A stretch of DNA of 64,000 nt, taken from positions 3,906,001 to 3,970,000 of the forward strand of contig NC_018020.1 in the NCBI RefSeq assembly GCF_000266885.1, written 5' to 3'. Below the pieces are notes generated by a model. That model was not told the DNA's origin and ran no database searches. It saw only the letters and a program-made list of their open reading frames with translations. This document shows positions 55,579 through 63,632 of this stretch, piece by piece (position 1 is the stretch's first letter; each line of letters begins with the position of its first letter). A program made the translations under genes and the position numbers. Source of the DNA: Turneriella parva DSM 21527. GTDB lineage: Bacteria > Spirochaetota > Leptospiria > Turneriellales > Turneriellaceae.

Positions 55579-56826
55579 GTGAACCGATTGCTGCAAAATA
55601 AGATTCTCGCGGCCTCGAACCGCATCGAAGACTGGCTCGTTTCGCTCGAGAAAGATGTGCCGCTTTTTATGTCGGCAGATATTCGCGATGCGGGTTTCAA
55701 AATCGCCTCGATCGATGCGAACCTTTACCCGGCCGGTTTTAATAACCTTCACGAAAGCTGGTATCCCGTTGCGGCGGCAGAACTGAAGAATGCGCTCAAT
55801 CGCTATGGCGTTGCTGTCGGTTCAAAGCTTCTACTCGTCTGCGAAGAACACACGCGTAACCTCTTTTATCTGCAGAACGTCTATGCGCTGCTGAACCTGC
55901 TGAGACTGGCAGGGTATGACGCAGACGCTGCCACGCAGTTTGTGATTGAAGACGGCAGTTATGTTTCGGGAGCGATAACCCTCACCACTGCGCAGGGCGA
56001 TAAACTGCAAATGCTTTCGCCCGAGACTGCCGCGGCAAAAGAATCAGACTATGCGGCCGTCGTCATGAACCACGATTCATCTGCCGGCACTGCCGAATGG
56101 ATCAAGAATCTGAAGATTCAGGTTCTGCCGGCATGGCAGGCGGGCTGGCATACGCGCAGCAAGGCGCGCCACTTTCAGCATTACCGCAACCTCACCGCAG
56201 ACCTTGGGGCGATCGTAGGGGTTGACCCCTGGTTTTTTTCGCCGCTCGACGCACACATTACAGGTGTCGATATCAACGACGATGCCTCGCGGGCGCAAAT
56301 CGCAGCGCAGGCTGAACAACTGATGCAGAGCATTCAGGCGCGCTACGACGAATACCAGATCAAAGAAAAGCCATTTGTATTTTTGAAATCTGACCATGGT
56401 ACTTATGGTATGGCGATGCTGTCTTTCGACAACGCCGGCGAAATTCAGGATATCAACCGCAAAGAGAAGAACAAACTTTTTAAGGGCAAAAGCTCCGTGG
56501 TCGTCAAAGACTATCTGCTGCAAGAGGGAGTGCCAACGATCGTTAAAACCGGCGAACACTTTGCCGAGAACGTTGTCATGCTTGCGAACAATCGGTTCAT
56601 CGGGCGTTTCGGTCGCGTCAATGAGCAGAAAGATGCGCGCACGAGCCTTAACAGCACCGGCATGTACTTTAAACAAATAGCCATGGCTGAATCACAGAAT
56701 GCCGAAACCCAGGTCGCCGCGCTGATGACGAGGGTCGCGGGCATTGCGCTGCAGCGCGAAATTTGTGAAATTCTGAATCCCGCTGGCAAAGACCTGCCGG
56801 GCCTCTGCGGCGCGTTACCCGCTTAG
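55579..56826 (+). CDS. gshA: Glutamate-cysteine ligase, GshA (PF08886-type)
   Basis: 415 residues from a GTG. It belongs to the proteobacterial GshA family that is distinct from E. coli GshA; NLYPAGFNNLHESWYPVAAA near residue 50, LLLVCEEHTRNLFYLQNVYA, DAHITGVDINDDASRAQIAA, and FLKSDHGTYGMAMLSFDNAG near 265-285 with EGVPTIVKTGEHFAENVVML and MANNRFIG-type segments are characteristic. It joins glutamate and cysteine with ATP, the first step to glutathione. It is followed ten bases later by gshB and preceded by grxD, so one operon makes and uses glutathione. No regulatory site was recognised. Confidence 0.9.
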   Translation: MNRLLQNKILAASNRIEDWLVSLEKDVPLFMSADIRDAGFKIASIDANLYPAGFNNLHESWYPVAAAELKNALNRYGVAVGSKLLLVCEEHTRNLFYLQNVYALLNLLRLAGYDADAATQFVIEDGSYVSGAITLTTAQGDKLQMLSPETAAAKESDYAAVVMNHDSSAGTAEWIKNLKIQVLPAWQAGWHTRSKARHFQHYRNLTADLGAIVGVDPWFFSPLDAHITGVDINDDASRAQIAAQAEQLMQSIQARYDEYQIKEKPFVFLKSDHGTYGMAMLSFDNAGEIQDINRKEKNKLFKGKSSVVVKDYLLQEGVPTIVKTGEHFAENVVMLANNRFIGRFGRVNEQKDARTSLNSTGMYFKQIAMAESQNAETQVAALMTRVAGIALQREICEILNPAGKDLPGLCGALPA

Positions 56827-56836
56827 CGCAGCTGCA

Positions 56837-57775
56837 ATGAATCATGTTTTTCTGATCGACCCGCCCGAGTCGCTGCATACCGAAAAAGATACGTCTTTTG
56901 CGCTGATGCTCGAAGCGCAGCGTCAGGGACACGGGGTTCATGTGATGCTCCGCGGCGGTATCAGCCGCAAACCGTCAGGCCTCGTGTTCAAGACCCGTAA
57001 AGCAGTCGTGCACGACCGCGCCGAGCGCCCGTTTAAACTCTCAGAGTGGCAAGAGAGCGCGGCGAGCGATTTTGACGTCGTCTGGATACGCACCGACCCG
57101 CCCTTTGATGTGCATTACCTGACAGATACCTGGCTGTTGTCTGAGGCCGGTAAGCGTCCGCTCGTGCTGAATGCGCCGCAGGGACTCAGAACGATCAACG
57201 AGAAGATCTGGGCGGCGCAGTTCACAGAAATCACTCCGCCTACCCTGATTACCGCAAACGCCGCCGATTTTCACGAATTTCTAAGAGATCACGGCGCGGT
57301 CGTCGTTAAACCGACAGACGGTTTTGGCGGTTCATCGGTCTTCATCGTCAGAAGCGGCGACAAGAATGCGGCAGTGGTTTTTGAGACTCTCGTGCGGCTG
57401 AGTGGTTACGTGATTGTGCAAAAATATCTGCCGGCTGCGACCGAAGGCGACAAGCGCATTCTGGTGCTGCAGGGTGAAATTCTGGGCGCCGTTCTGCGGC
57501 TGCACGGTGAGAACGACCACCGCAATAACTTTGCCGCTGGCGGCAGTGCAAACGCAGCCTCGATCACGGCTGAAGACGAAAATATCGTTGCGATGCTCAG
57601 GCCTCACCTGACGAATCTCGGAATCTTCTTTGCGGGCATCGACGTGATCGGTGGCAAACTGATCGAAGTCAACGTCACGTCGCCGACCTGCCTTAGGGAA
57701 ATGCAGAAATTCACGGGTGAAAATCTCGCAAAAAAGATCATCGACGCTGCGGCACGCGCCGCCTCAGGAGCTTAA
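56837..57775 (+). CDS. gshB: Glutathione synthase
   Basis: 312 residues. ATP-grasp features: VFLIDPPESLHTEKDTSFAL, VWIRTDPPFDVHYLTDTWLL, LNAPQGLRTINEKIWAAQFT, AVVVKPTDGFGGSSVFIVRS, VIVQKYLPAATEGDKRILVL, LRLHGENDHRNNFAAGGSAN and DVIGGKLIEVNVTSPTCLRE, all as in E. coli GshB. It adds glycine to gamma-glutamylcysteine. With gshA it supplies glutathione, an uncommon trait among spirochaetes in general and a useful lineage marker. The stop is directly adjacent to the GTG of the ABC transporter gene. Confidence 0.95.
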   Translation: MNHVFLIDPPESLHTEKDTSFALMLEAQRQGHGVHVMLRGGISRKPSGLVFKTRKAVVHDRAERPFKLSEWQESAASDFDVVWIRTDPPFDVHYLTDTWLLSEAGKRPLVLNAPQGLRTINEKIWAAQFTEITPPTLITANAADFHEFLRDHGAVVVKPTDGFGGSSVFIVRSGDKNAAVVFETLVRLSGYVIVQKYLPAATEGDKRILVLQGEILGAVLRLHGENDHRNNFAAGGSANAASITAEDENIVAMLRPHLTNLGIFFAGIDVIGGKLIEVNVTSPTCLREMQKFTGENLAKKIIDAAARAASGA

Positions 57776-58702
57776 GTGTCTTTACCGGCAATTGAAATTC
57801 AGAATCTTCGCAAAACTTATGGCGGAACCTTCGAGGCGCTGAAAGGCATTGACCTCTCGGTGGCACAGGGAGATTTTTTCGCGCTGCTCGGCCCAAACGG
57901 AGCCGGCAAATCGACGCTCATTGGTATTCTGGCCTCGCTGGTCTTAAAAACCGCCGGCACGGTAAAGATTATGGGCGTCGACATCGACCACGATATAGCG
58001 CGCGCAAAATCTTATCTGGGCCTCGTACCGCAGGAGTTCAACCTCAATATCTTTGAACCGCCCATGCAGATTCTGACGAACCAGGCAGGTTATTATGGAA
58101 TCGGCCGGCGCCTTGCGCGCGAACGGGCCGAAAAATACCTGACACAACTTTCGATCATGGACAAAGCCATGACACCCACGCGCATGCTTTCGGGAGGTAT
58201 GAAGCGCCGCCTGATGATTGCGCGCGCGCTGATACACGAGCCGGCGATTCTGATTCTCGACGAACCGACGGCGGGGGTCGACATTGAGCTGAGAAAGCTC
58301 ATTTGGCAATTTCTGGTAGAACTCAACCGCTCGGGCACCACGATCATTCTGACGACGCACTACCTCGAAGAGGCTGAAAACCTCTGCCGCAATATTGCGA
58401 TCATCGACCAGGGCACGATTATCGCCAACACGCAGATGAAGAAGCTGCTTGGCCGACTGGGTGAGCAAACCTATGTTGTTGATCTCGTGAAGCCGGTGCA
58501 GGCCGCGCCGAAACTGAAAAATTTCACCGCCCACCGTCTCGATGCGCTGACACTCGAAATAACCGTAAAGAAGGGGCAGCCGATCAATGCGCTCTTTGCT
58601 GAATTCTCAGCGAAAAAGCTCGCGGTACGCAATATTAAAGAAAAGACGAACAGGCTCGAAAAACTTTTTCTCGATCTGACACAGAAGGAACCCCTGGCAT
58701 GA
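57776..58702 (+). CDS. ABC-2 type transporter ATP-binding protein
   Basis: 308 residues from a GTG. Walker A LLGPNGAGKSTLIGILAS (about 38-55), Q-loop GLVPQEFNLNIFEPPMQI, signature motif MLSGGMKRRLMIARALIHEP, Walker B AILILDEPTAGVDIELRKLI and switch His in ILTTHYLEEAENLC. The C-terminal 80 residues form the extension usual in ABC-2 exporters of the YadG type. It directly follows gshB and its stop overlaps the permease start as ATGA. The transported molecule is unknown; position suggests a glutathione- or thiol-related export or drug resistance. Confidence 0.92.
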   Translation: MSLPAIEIQNLRKTYGGTFEALKGIDLSVAQGDFFALLGPNGAGKSTLIGILASLVLKTAGTVKIMGVDIDHDIARAKSYLGLVPQEFNLNIFEPPMQILTNQAGYYGIGRRLARERAEKYLTQLSIMDKAMTPTRMLSGGMKRRLMIARALIHEPAILILDEPTAGVDIELRKLIWQFLVELNRSGTTIILTTHYLEEAENLCRNIAIIDQGTIIANTQMKKLLGRLGEQTYVVDLVKPVQAAPKLKNFTAHRLDALTLEITVKKGQPINALFAEFSAKKLAVRNIKEKTNRLEKLFLDLTQKEPLA

Positions 58703-59475
58703 CCCGCGCAGACGCCATTGGCTTTTTCACAATTTTGCGAAAAGAATATATTCGCATTGTCCGCATCTGGTCGCAGACCCTGCTACCGCCGGTGATGAAC
58801 GTCGCGCTCTATCTCTTGATATTCGGCAGCTTCATCGGCAAGCGCATCGGTATGATGGGCAACGACAGCTATGCGAGCTTTATCGTGCCTGGGTTAATTC
58901 TCATGGCTGTTATCACCAACTCATATGGCAACGTTTCTTCATCTTTTTTCAGCGCGAAGTTTCAGAAGAATATAGAAGAGATACTGGTTTCGCCCGTGCC
59001 CGACTGGCTGATTGTTCTGGGTTTTGCTTTCGGTGGCATCATTCGCGGCGCCCTCGTGGCAGCCGCAGTTATCGCGGTGATTCTCGTTGCGCCGGGGGTT
59101 GAACTGAAGGTTGCACACCCGCTGCTCGCGATTACAATACTCATTCTAACCGCCGGTTTTTTTTCGCTCGCGGGGCTCATGAACGCGATGTTCGCGAAGA
59201 AGTTCGATGACATCAGTTTCGTGCCGACGTTCGTGCTGACACCGCTCACCTACCTCGGAGGCATATTTTACCCGCTTTCGGGTTTGCCTGAGTTCTGGCA
59301 GAAGGTTTCAGCGGCAAACCCAATATTGCACATGGTGAGTGCGCTGCGCTATGCATTTCTCGGGCACTCTGACGTATCCTATGTTTTCGCCTTACTCTTT
59401 TTGATTGCGGGCAATGCAGCGCTCTATTATGTGTGCCTGAGATATCTCAAGAAGGGTCTTGGAATTCGCAACTAG
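58699..59475 (+). CDS. ABC-2 type transporter permease
   Basis: 258 residues with six membrane segments, in the YadH style: LLPPVMNVALYLLIFGSFIG, SYASFIVPGLILMAVITNSY, NVSSSFFSAKFQKNIEEILV, PDWLIVLGFAFGGIIRGAL, FVPTFVLTPLTYLGGIFYPL, and VSALRYAFLGHSDVSYVF. The ILVSPVP segment is the coupling region. It pairs with the preceding ATP-binding protein. ATGA overlap with that gene indicates coupled translation. It ends exactly next to the start of the metallo-hydrolase gene. Confidence 0.92.
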   Translation: MTRADAIGFFTILRKEYIRIVRIWSQTLLPPVMNVALYLLIFGSFIGKRIGMMGNDSYASFIVPGLILMAVITNSYGNVSSSFFSAKFQKNIEEILVSPVPDWLIVLGFAFGGIIRGALVAAAVIAVILVAPGVELKVAHPLLAITILILTAGFFSLAGLMNAMFAKKFDDISFVPTFVLTPLTYLGGIFYPLSGLPEFWQKVSAANPILHMVSALRYAFLGHSDVSYVFALLFLIAGNAALYYVCLRYLKKGLGIRN

Positions 59476-60258
59476 ATGGAACTACTCCGCTGGCAGGCCG
59501 GCAATTCGCTGAAGAACTACCAGTATATTCTGAACGACAGCGAAAAGAACGCGGTACTGATAGATCCGCTGCATGCCTCTGAGATTACCAGCATGCTCGG
59601 GCGATTCTCGCTGCGCGCCCGCGCGATCTTTATCACGCACGAACACGACGACCATGCCGGTGCTTCGGCAGCGCTGCAGCAGCAAATCAACATTCCCGTC
59701 TACACAACACAGAATACGGCTGAACGAATCAGCGCCAGATCGACGATTGTCGCTGACGGCGAAACAATCAAGATCAGCCGCGATCTTCACCTGACCTGCA
59801 GGTTAACACCAGGCCACTCGGCGGGGCATGCCGCGTACGAGTGCAACGGCTTTTTATTCAGCGGCGACTGCCTGTTTCATGGTGGTTGCGGTCACTGCCG
59901 GCTGCCCGGAGCAGACATTGAAGAACACTACCGAACTTTTTCAGAACGGCTCGTGCGCCTCACCCCCGATTTGATTCTGATGCCGGGCCATTATTATGCT
60001 GCGCGCAATCTCGACTTCAGCCTGCACGTTGAACCCATGAACACACGCGCACGCACGATGAGGGAAAAGCTAACCTGCGATGCCGATGAAATGGCGCACC
60101 AGACGACCATCAAACAAGAGGGGGATTACAACCCGTTCTTGCGGCTTTCTAACCGCGCCCTGCGCCTGCGCCTTTCAGAACTGACAGGCCGCAACCTGCG
60201 TGAAGCAGCAGACAAGCAGGTCTTTTTAGAACTTCGCCGGCTGCGCGATAGTTGGTAA
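59476..60258 (+). CDS. Metallo-beta-lactamase fold hydrolase, glyoxalase II-like
   Basis: 260 residues. Metal ligands: FITHEHDDHAGASAAL (THxHxDH), LTPGHSAGHAAYECNGFLFS with the third His, GDCLFHGGCGHCRLPGADIE with Asp, and LMPGHYYAARNLDFS with the last His. The order and the GDCLFxGGCG block are those of hydroxyacylglutathione hydrolases (GloB). It would cleave S-lactoylglutathione, which fits directly downstream of glutathione synthesis genes. A persulfide dioxygenase role is less likely because the ligand pattern is dinuclear. Directly adjacent to the permease gene. Confidence 0.85.
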   Translation: MELLRWQAGNSLKNYQYILNDSEKNAVLIDPLHASEITSMLGRFSLRARAIFITHEHDDHAGASAALQQQINIPVYTTQNTAERISARSTIVADGETIKISRDLHLTCRLTPGHSAGHAAYECNGFLFSGDCLFHGGCGHCRLPGADIEEHYRTFSERLVRLTPDLILMPGHYYAARNLDFSLHVEPMNTRARTMREKLTCDADEMAHQTTIKQEGDYNPFLRLSNRALRLRLSELTGRNLREAADKQVFLELRRLRDSW

Positions 60259-60347
60259 GGGTCTACCTCCACAAGTGTTTACAGTCTGAGCAAATGTGCG
60301 CTTCTGACTCGACTTTCGGGTCAAAGATTCTAGACAGAGGAAACTAC

Positions 60348-60521
60348 ATGAAAAAACTCACAGTAATTGCTCTGCTCGTTGCAGCGATCGCTTTCCAGGC
60401 TTGCTCTTCAACTGAAGAAAAAGCGCCAGAAGCGAAAGTTGAAGCGCCAAAAGCAGAAGTTGCAGCACCAGCTGCAGCACCAGCAGCGCCTGCAAAGGCA
60501 CCTGCGAAGAAAAAGAAGTAA
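60348..60521 (+). CDS. Small Ala/Pro/Lys-rich lipoprotein
   Basis: 57 residues from the ATG at 60348, with AGAGGA upstream. The signal peptide KKLTVIALLVAAIAFQAC ends in a lipobox (FQAC), so the mature protein is lipidated at Cys-19. The remaining 38 residues are Ala, Pro, Glu and Lys repeats (KAPEAKVEAPKAEVAAPAAA) ending in four Lys. It resembles short spirochaetal surface or peptidoglycan-associated lipoproteins only in composition. Followed by an intrinsic terminator, so it is likely monocistronic and well expressed. Its function is unknown. Confidence 0.8.
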   Translation: MKKLTVIALLVAAIAFQACSSTEEKAPEAKVEAPKAEVAAPAAAPAAPAKAPAKKKK

Positions 60522-60537
60522 TTTCTTTTTTTGACCG

Positions 60538-60580
60538 AAAGGCTGGTCCGTCGCTTCGGTGCCGGGCCAGGCCTTTTGGC
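60538..60580 (+). terminator. Terminator after the small lipoprotein gene
   Basis: AAAGGCTGGTCCG pairs with GCCGGGCCAGGCCTTT around a loop near TCGCTTCGG, with one bulge and one wobble, followed by TTTTGG. It isolates the lipoprotein gene from cysH. Confidence 0.6.
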
Positions 60581-60718
60581 CATTTCTTTTCCGCTGAGTG
60601 AATCGGCGCATCGTCCGTTATATAGAACAAGAATTCAATCTGCATTTACAGCGTGAGTTTCTCTCGGTTTTTGACCCAAGGTGCCGCAGTATGAGAAATT
60701 GCCGGCCTCAAGTCAAAT

Positions 60719-61435
60719 ATGGCAACAGCTGAAGAAATCTTAAAGTTACTTTCTGCCTCAAACCCGGCTAATGGTCTCGCTGAAAATCTGAAATCGTTAT
60801 TGCACGTTTTACCCGAAACTAAAGTGGTCTTCTCGACGAGCCTCTCGCTTGAAGACCAGGCCATCACGCACATCATCGCGAGCGATTCTTTGCCCGTACG
60901 CATCTTCACACTCGATACCGGGCGCCACTTTGCCGAAACGTATAAGACTCTCGATTCGACGCGCGACCGTTACGGCATTTCACCCGAAGTCTATTTTCCG
61001 CAGGCTGCGGCCGTTGAAAAGTTGATGCAGGCGAAAGGCGCCTATAGCTTTTACGAGAGTGTCGAAGCGCGGCAAGAGTGCTGCGGCATTCGCAAAGTTG
61101 AGCCGCTGACGCGCGCTCTAAAAGGAGCCGACTTGTGGATCACCGGTATTCGCCGTGTGCACTCCCCTGATCGCTCGAATCTGCCCTTCGCCGAACACGA
61201 CCACACCAACAATATCGTAAAGTACCATCCGCTTCTCGACTGGACTGACGATGCGCTCAAGGCCTTCATTCAAGAGCACAATATTCCCTACAACCGTCTG
61301 CAAGACCGGGGTTTTCTTTCGATCGGCTGCGAACCTTGCACGCGTGCCGTTCAGCCGGGTGAAAGCATACGCTCTGGCCGCTGGTGGTGGGAAGACCCGG
61401 ATAAAAAAGAGTGCGGACTGCACGTACACAAATGA
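60719..61435 (+). CDS. cysH: Adenylylsulfate (APS) reductase, CysH family
   Basis: 238 residues. TSLSLEDQAITHIIASDSLP and IFTLDTGRHFAETYKTLDST belong to the PAPS/APS-reductase fold. Cluster Cys: QECCGIRKVEPLTRAL near residue 120 and IGCEPCTRAVQPGESIRSGR near 200, the paired CC...CxxC arrangement of the [4Fe-4S] APS-type enzymes rather than the PAPS type. It reduces APS to sulfite with thioredoxin, and no APS kinase is needed. The stop overlaps the cysD start as ATGA. First gene of a sulfate-assimilation operon of four overlapping genes. No riboswitch was recognised upstream. Confidence 0.93.
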   Translation: MATAEEILKLLSASNPANGLAENLKSLLHVLPETKVVFSTSLSLEDQAITHIIASDSLPVRIFTLDTGRHFAETYKTLDSTRDRYGISPEVYFPQAAAVEKLMQAKGAYSFYESVEARQECCGIRKVEPLTRALKGADLWITGIRRVHSPDRSNLPFAEHDHTNNIVKYHPLLDWTDDALKAFIQEHNIPYNRLQDRGFLSIGCEPCTRAVQPGESIRSGRWWWEDPDKKECGLHVHK

Positions 61436-62355
61436 CTCCTGAAATTATGAAATCCACCGCTGTTCGAAGCCATCTCGATTATCTCGAGTCAGAGGCGGTG
61501 ATGATTCTGCGCGAGGTCGCCGGCCAGTTCGAGCGCCCGGCATTACTTTTTTCTGGCGGCAAAGATTCGATCGCGATTGTAAAGCTTGCCGAAAAAGCGT
61601 TTCGCCCGGCAAAGTTTCCATTTCCGCTCGTGCACGTCGATACCGGTCACAATTTTGAAGAAGTCATTCGTTACCGCGACGAAATGGTAGCACGGCTCGG
61701 CGAGCGACTCATTGTCGCGAGCGTCGAAGACAGCATTCGCCGCGGCACAGCTGCTGAAGAAAAGGGAAAGTTTCCGAGCCGCAACGCGATTCAGGCCGTG
61801 ACGCTGCTCGAAGCGATTGCCGAACACCGGTTCGATTGCTGCATCGGCGGCGCAAGGCGCGACGAAGAGAAGGCGCGCGCGAAAGAGCGCATTTTCTCGG
61901 TGCGCGACGAATTTGGCGGCTGGGATCCGAAAAACCAACGCCCCGAACTCTGGCACCTCTACAACGGCAACATTCACCACGGCGAAAACGTGCGCGTGTT
62001 TCCGCTCAGCAACTGGACAGAACTCGACGTGTGGCTGTATCTGAAGCGCGAGAACGTTGAGCTGCCCTCGATCTATTTTTCGCATGAGCGCGAAGTTCTG
62101 CCCTACATGGGGCAGATTTTTCCGACTTCAAAATTTGTGACGATAGACGCAGCCGATGAAATCAGCAAGCGTAAGGTGCGCTTTCGCACCGTCGGCGATA
62201 TGACCTGCACTGCGGCGATGGAATCTGAAGCGGCCGACGTCGATGCAATCATTCATGAAATCATGACGACGCGCAGCGCCGAACGTGGCGCACGCCTCGA
62301 CGACAAACGCTCCGAAGCGGCGATGGAAGAGCGCAAAAAGACGGGGTATTTCTGA
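61432..62355 (+). CDS. cysD: Sulfate adenylyltransferase subunit 2
   Basis: 307 residues from the ATG at 61432 that overlaps the cysH stop. The ATP-pyrophosphatase motif LFSGGKDSIAIVKLAEKAF near residue 43, FPLVHVDTGHNFEEVIRYRD, GGARRDEEKARAKERIFSVR, and FPLSNWTELDVWLYLKRENV are diagnostic. It ends KKTGYF as usual. With CysN it activates sulfate to APS, using GTP hydrolysis. TGATG overlap with cysN signals strict coupling. Confidence 0.95.
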   Translation: MTPEIMKSTAVRSHLDYLESEAVMILREVAGQFERPALLFSGGKDSIAIVKLAEKAFRPAKFPFPLVHVDTGHNFEEVIRYRDEMVARLGERLIVASVEDSIRRGTAAEEKGKFPSRNAIQAVTLLEAIAEHRFDCCIGGARRDEEKARAKERIFSVRDEFGGWDPKNQRPELWHLYNGNIHHGENVRVFPLSNWTELDVWLYLKRENVELPSIYFSHEREVLPYMGQIFPTSKFVTIDAADEISKRKVRFRTVGDMTCTAAMESEAADVDAIIHEIMTTRSAERGARLDDKRSEAAMEERKKTGYF

Positions 62356-63632
62356 TGGCGGGCGAGCAAGGTCAGACTATGGATCTGATGCGGGTCTTTA
62401 CCTGTGGCTCGGTCGACGACGGCAAGAGTACGCTGATCGGCCGGCTGCTCTACGATTCTAAATCGATCTTTCAGGAACACCTCGACCACATCGAATCGAA
62501 AGACCGCATCGGCGATGGCGAGCTGAACCTTGCATTGCTCACCGATGGCCTCAAGGCCGAACGCGAACAAGGTATCACGATCGACGTCGCGTACAAGTAT
62601 TTCTCAACCCCCAAACGCAAGTTTATCATTGCAGACACTCCCGGCCATATTCAATACACGCGCAACATGGTGACCGGCGCATCGCTCGCCGACACCGCAA
62701 TCATTCTGATCGATGCGCGCCAGGGCATTCTCGAGCAGACGCGACGCCATAGCTTCATCTCGCACCTGCTGCGCGTGCCGCACCTGATCGTCTGCGTCAA
62801 CAAGATGGATCTTGTGGGTTACAGCGAGGCACGCTTCAATGAAATTGAACGCGATTTCAAAGTGATGGCTGCCTCACTCGATTTTCAGCAGACGACGCTG
62901 ATTCCGATTTCGGCGCTGAAGGGTGATAACATCGTCAACACCTCGGCGGCGATGCCCTGGTTCAGGGGTGACGCACTTCTAAAAACGCTCGAAGAGAGTG
63001 CGGTACACAGCAAAGTTGCCAAAGGCACGCGTTTCACCGTGCAGTACGTTCTGCGTCCGCAAAACACCGAACTGCACGACTTTCGTGGTTTCGCCGGCAT
63101 CTTGCGTTCAGGTGAAATTACGGTTGGCGACCGGCTGCGCGTCGAGCCTTCGGGCGCCGAAGTGACCGTAACCGCACTGCACTACTCTGGCCAAAACACC
63201 GACCGACTCTACGCCGCTGATTCAGGCGTGATCGAAATCGACCGCGACGTCGATATCAGCCGGGGTGATCTCTTTGTGGCGGCGGCAGAGCCTGTGCAGC
63301 GCGCCTCGCTGTTTAAGGCGCGCCTGACGCACCTCGATACACAGGCGTTGAAACTCGGCTTTCCCTATTACCTGCTCTGCGGCACGCGCAAGATCAAGGC
63401 GATGGTGAAGTCGGTTGAGCGCAAGCTCGACATCCATTCGCTTGCGTTTGCCGACGCAGACCCGGGGTCGACGATTCAACTCAATGAAATCGCCGAGGTC
63501 ACGCTCAAAACGGCGCAACCGATTCAGTTTGACAGCTATGCAAATAACTGGACAACCGGCGCCGCCGTGCTCGTCGACTCGCAGACACATATGACCTCTG
63601 CTGCCCTGATGCTTACAGAGATCGCCGAATGA
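62355..63632 (+). CDS. cysN: Sulfate adenylyltransferase subunit 1 (GTPase), no APS kinase domain
   Basis: 425 residues. Elongation-factor-like GTPase: VFTCGSVDDGKSTLIGRLLY (G1), EREQGITIDVAYKYFSTPKR (G2), FIIADTPGHIQYTRNMVTGA (G3), CVNKMDLVGYSEARFNEIER (G4). Domains II and III follow (FTVQYVLRPQNTELHDFRGF, DVDISRGDLFVAAAEPVQRA). The protein ends near ALMLTEIAE, so the CysC kinase domain found in fused CysNC is absent, consistent with the APS-type CysH. Stop overlaps the next start as ATGA. Confidence 0.95.
   Translation: MAGEQGQTMDLMRVFTCGSVDDGKSTLIGRLLYDSKSIFQEHLDHIESKDRIGDGELNLALLTDGLKAEREQGITIDVAYKYFSTPKRKFIIADTPGHIQYTRNMVTGASLADTAIILIDARQGILEQTRRHSFISHLLRVPHLIVCVNKMDLVGYSEARFNEIERDFKVMAASLDFQQTTLIPISALKGDNIVNTSAAMPWFRGDALLKTLEESAVHSKVAKGTRFTVQYVLRPQNTELHDFRGFAGILRSGEITVGDRLRVEPSGAEVTVTALHYSGQNTDRLYAADSGVIEIDRDVDISRGDLFVAAAEPVQRASLFKARLTHLDTQALKLGFPYYLLCGTRKIKAMVKSVERKLDIHSLAFADADPGSTIQLNEIAEVTLKTAQPIQFDSYANNWTTGAAVLVDSQTHMTSAALMLTEIAE

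Noticed and set aside
60590-60718. SAM riboswitch or other leader RNA upstream of cysH
   Set aside because: No kink-turn or conserved core could be recognised in the roughly 140 bases upstream; only AT-rich DNA and weak pairing.
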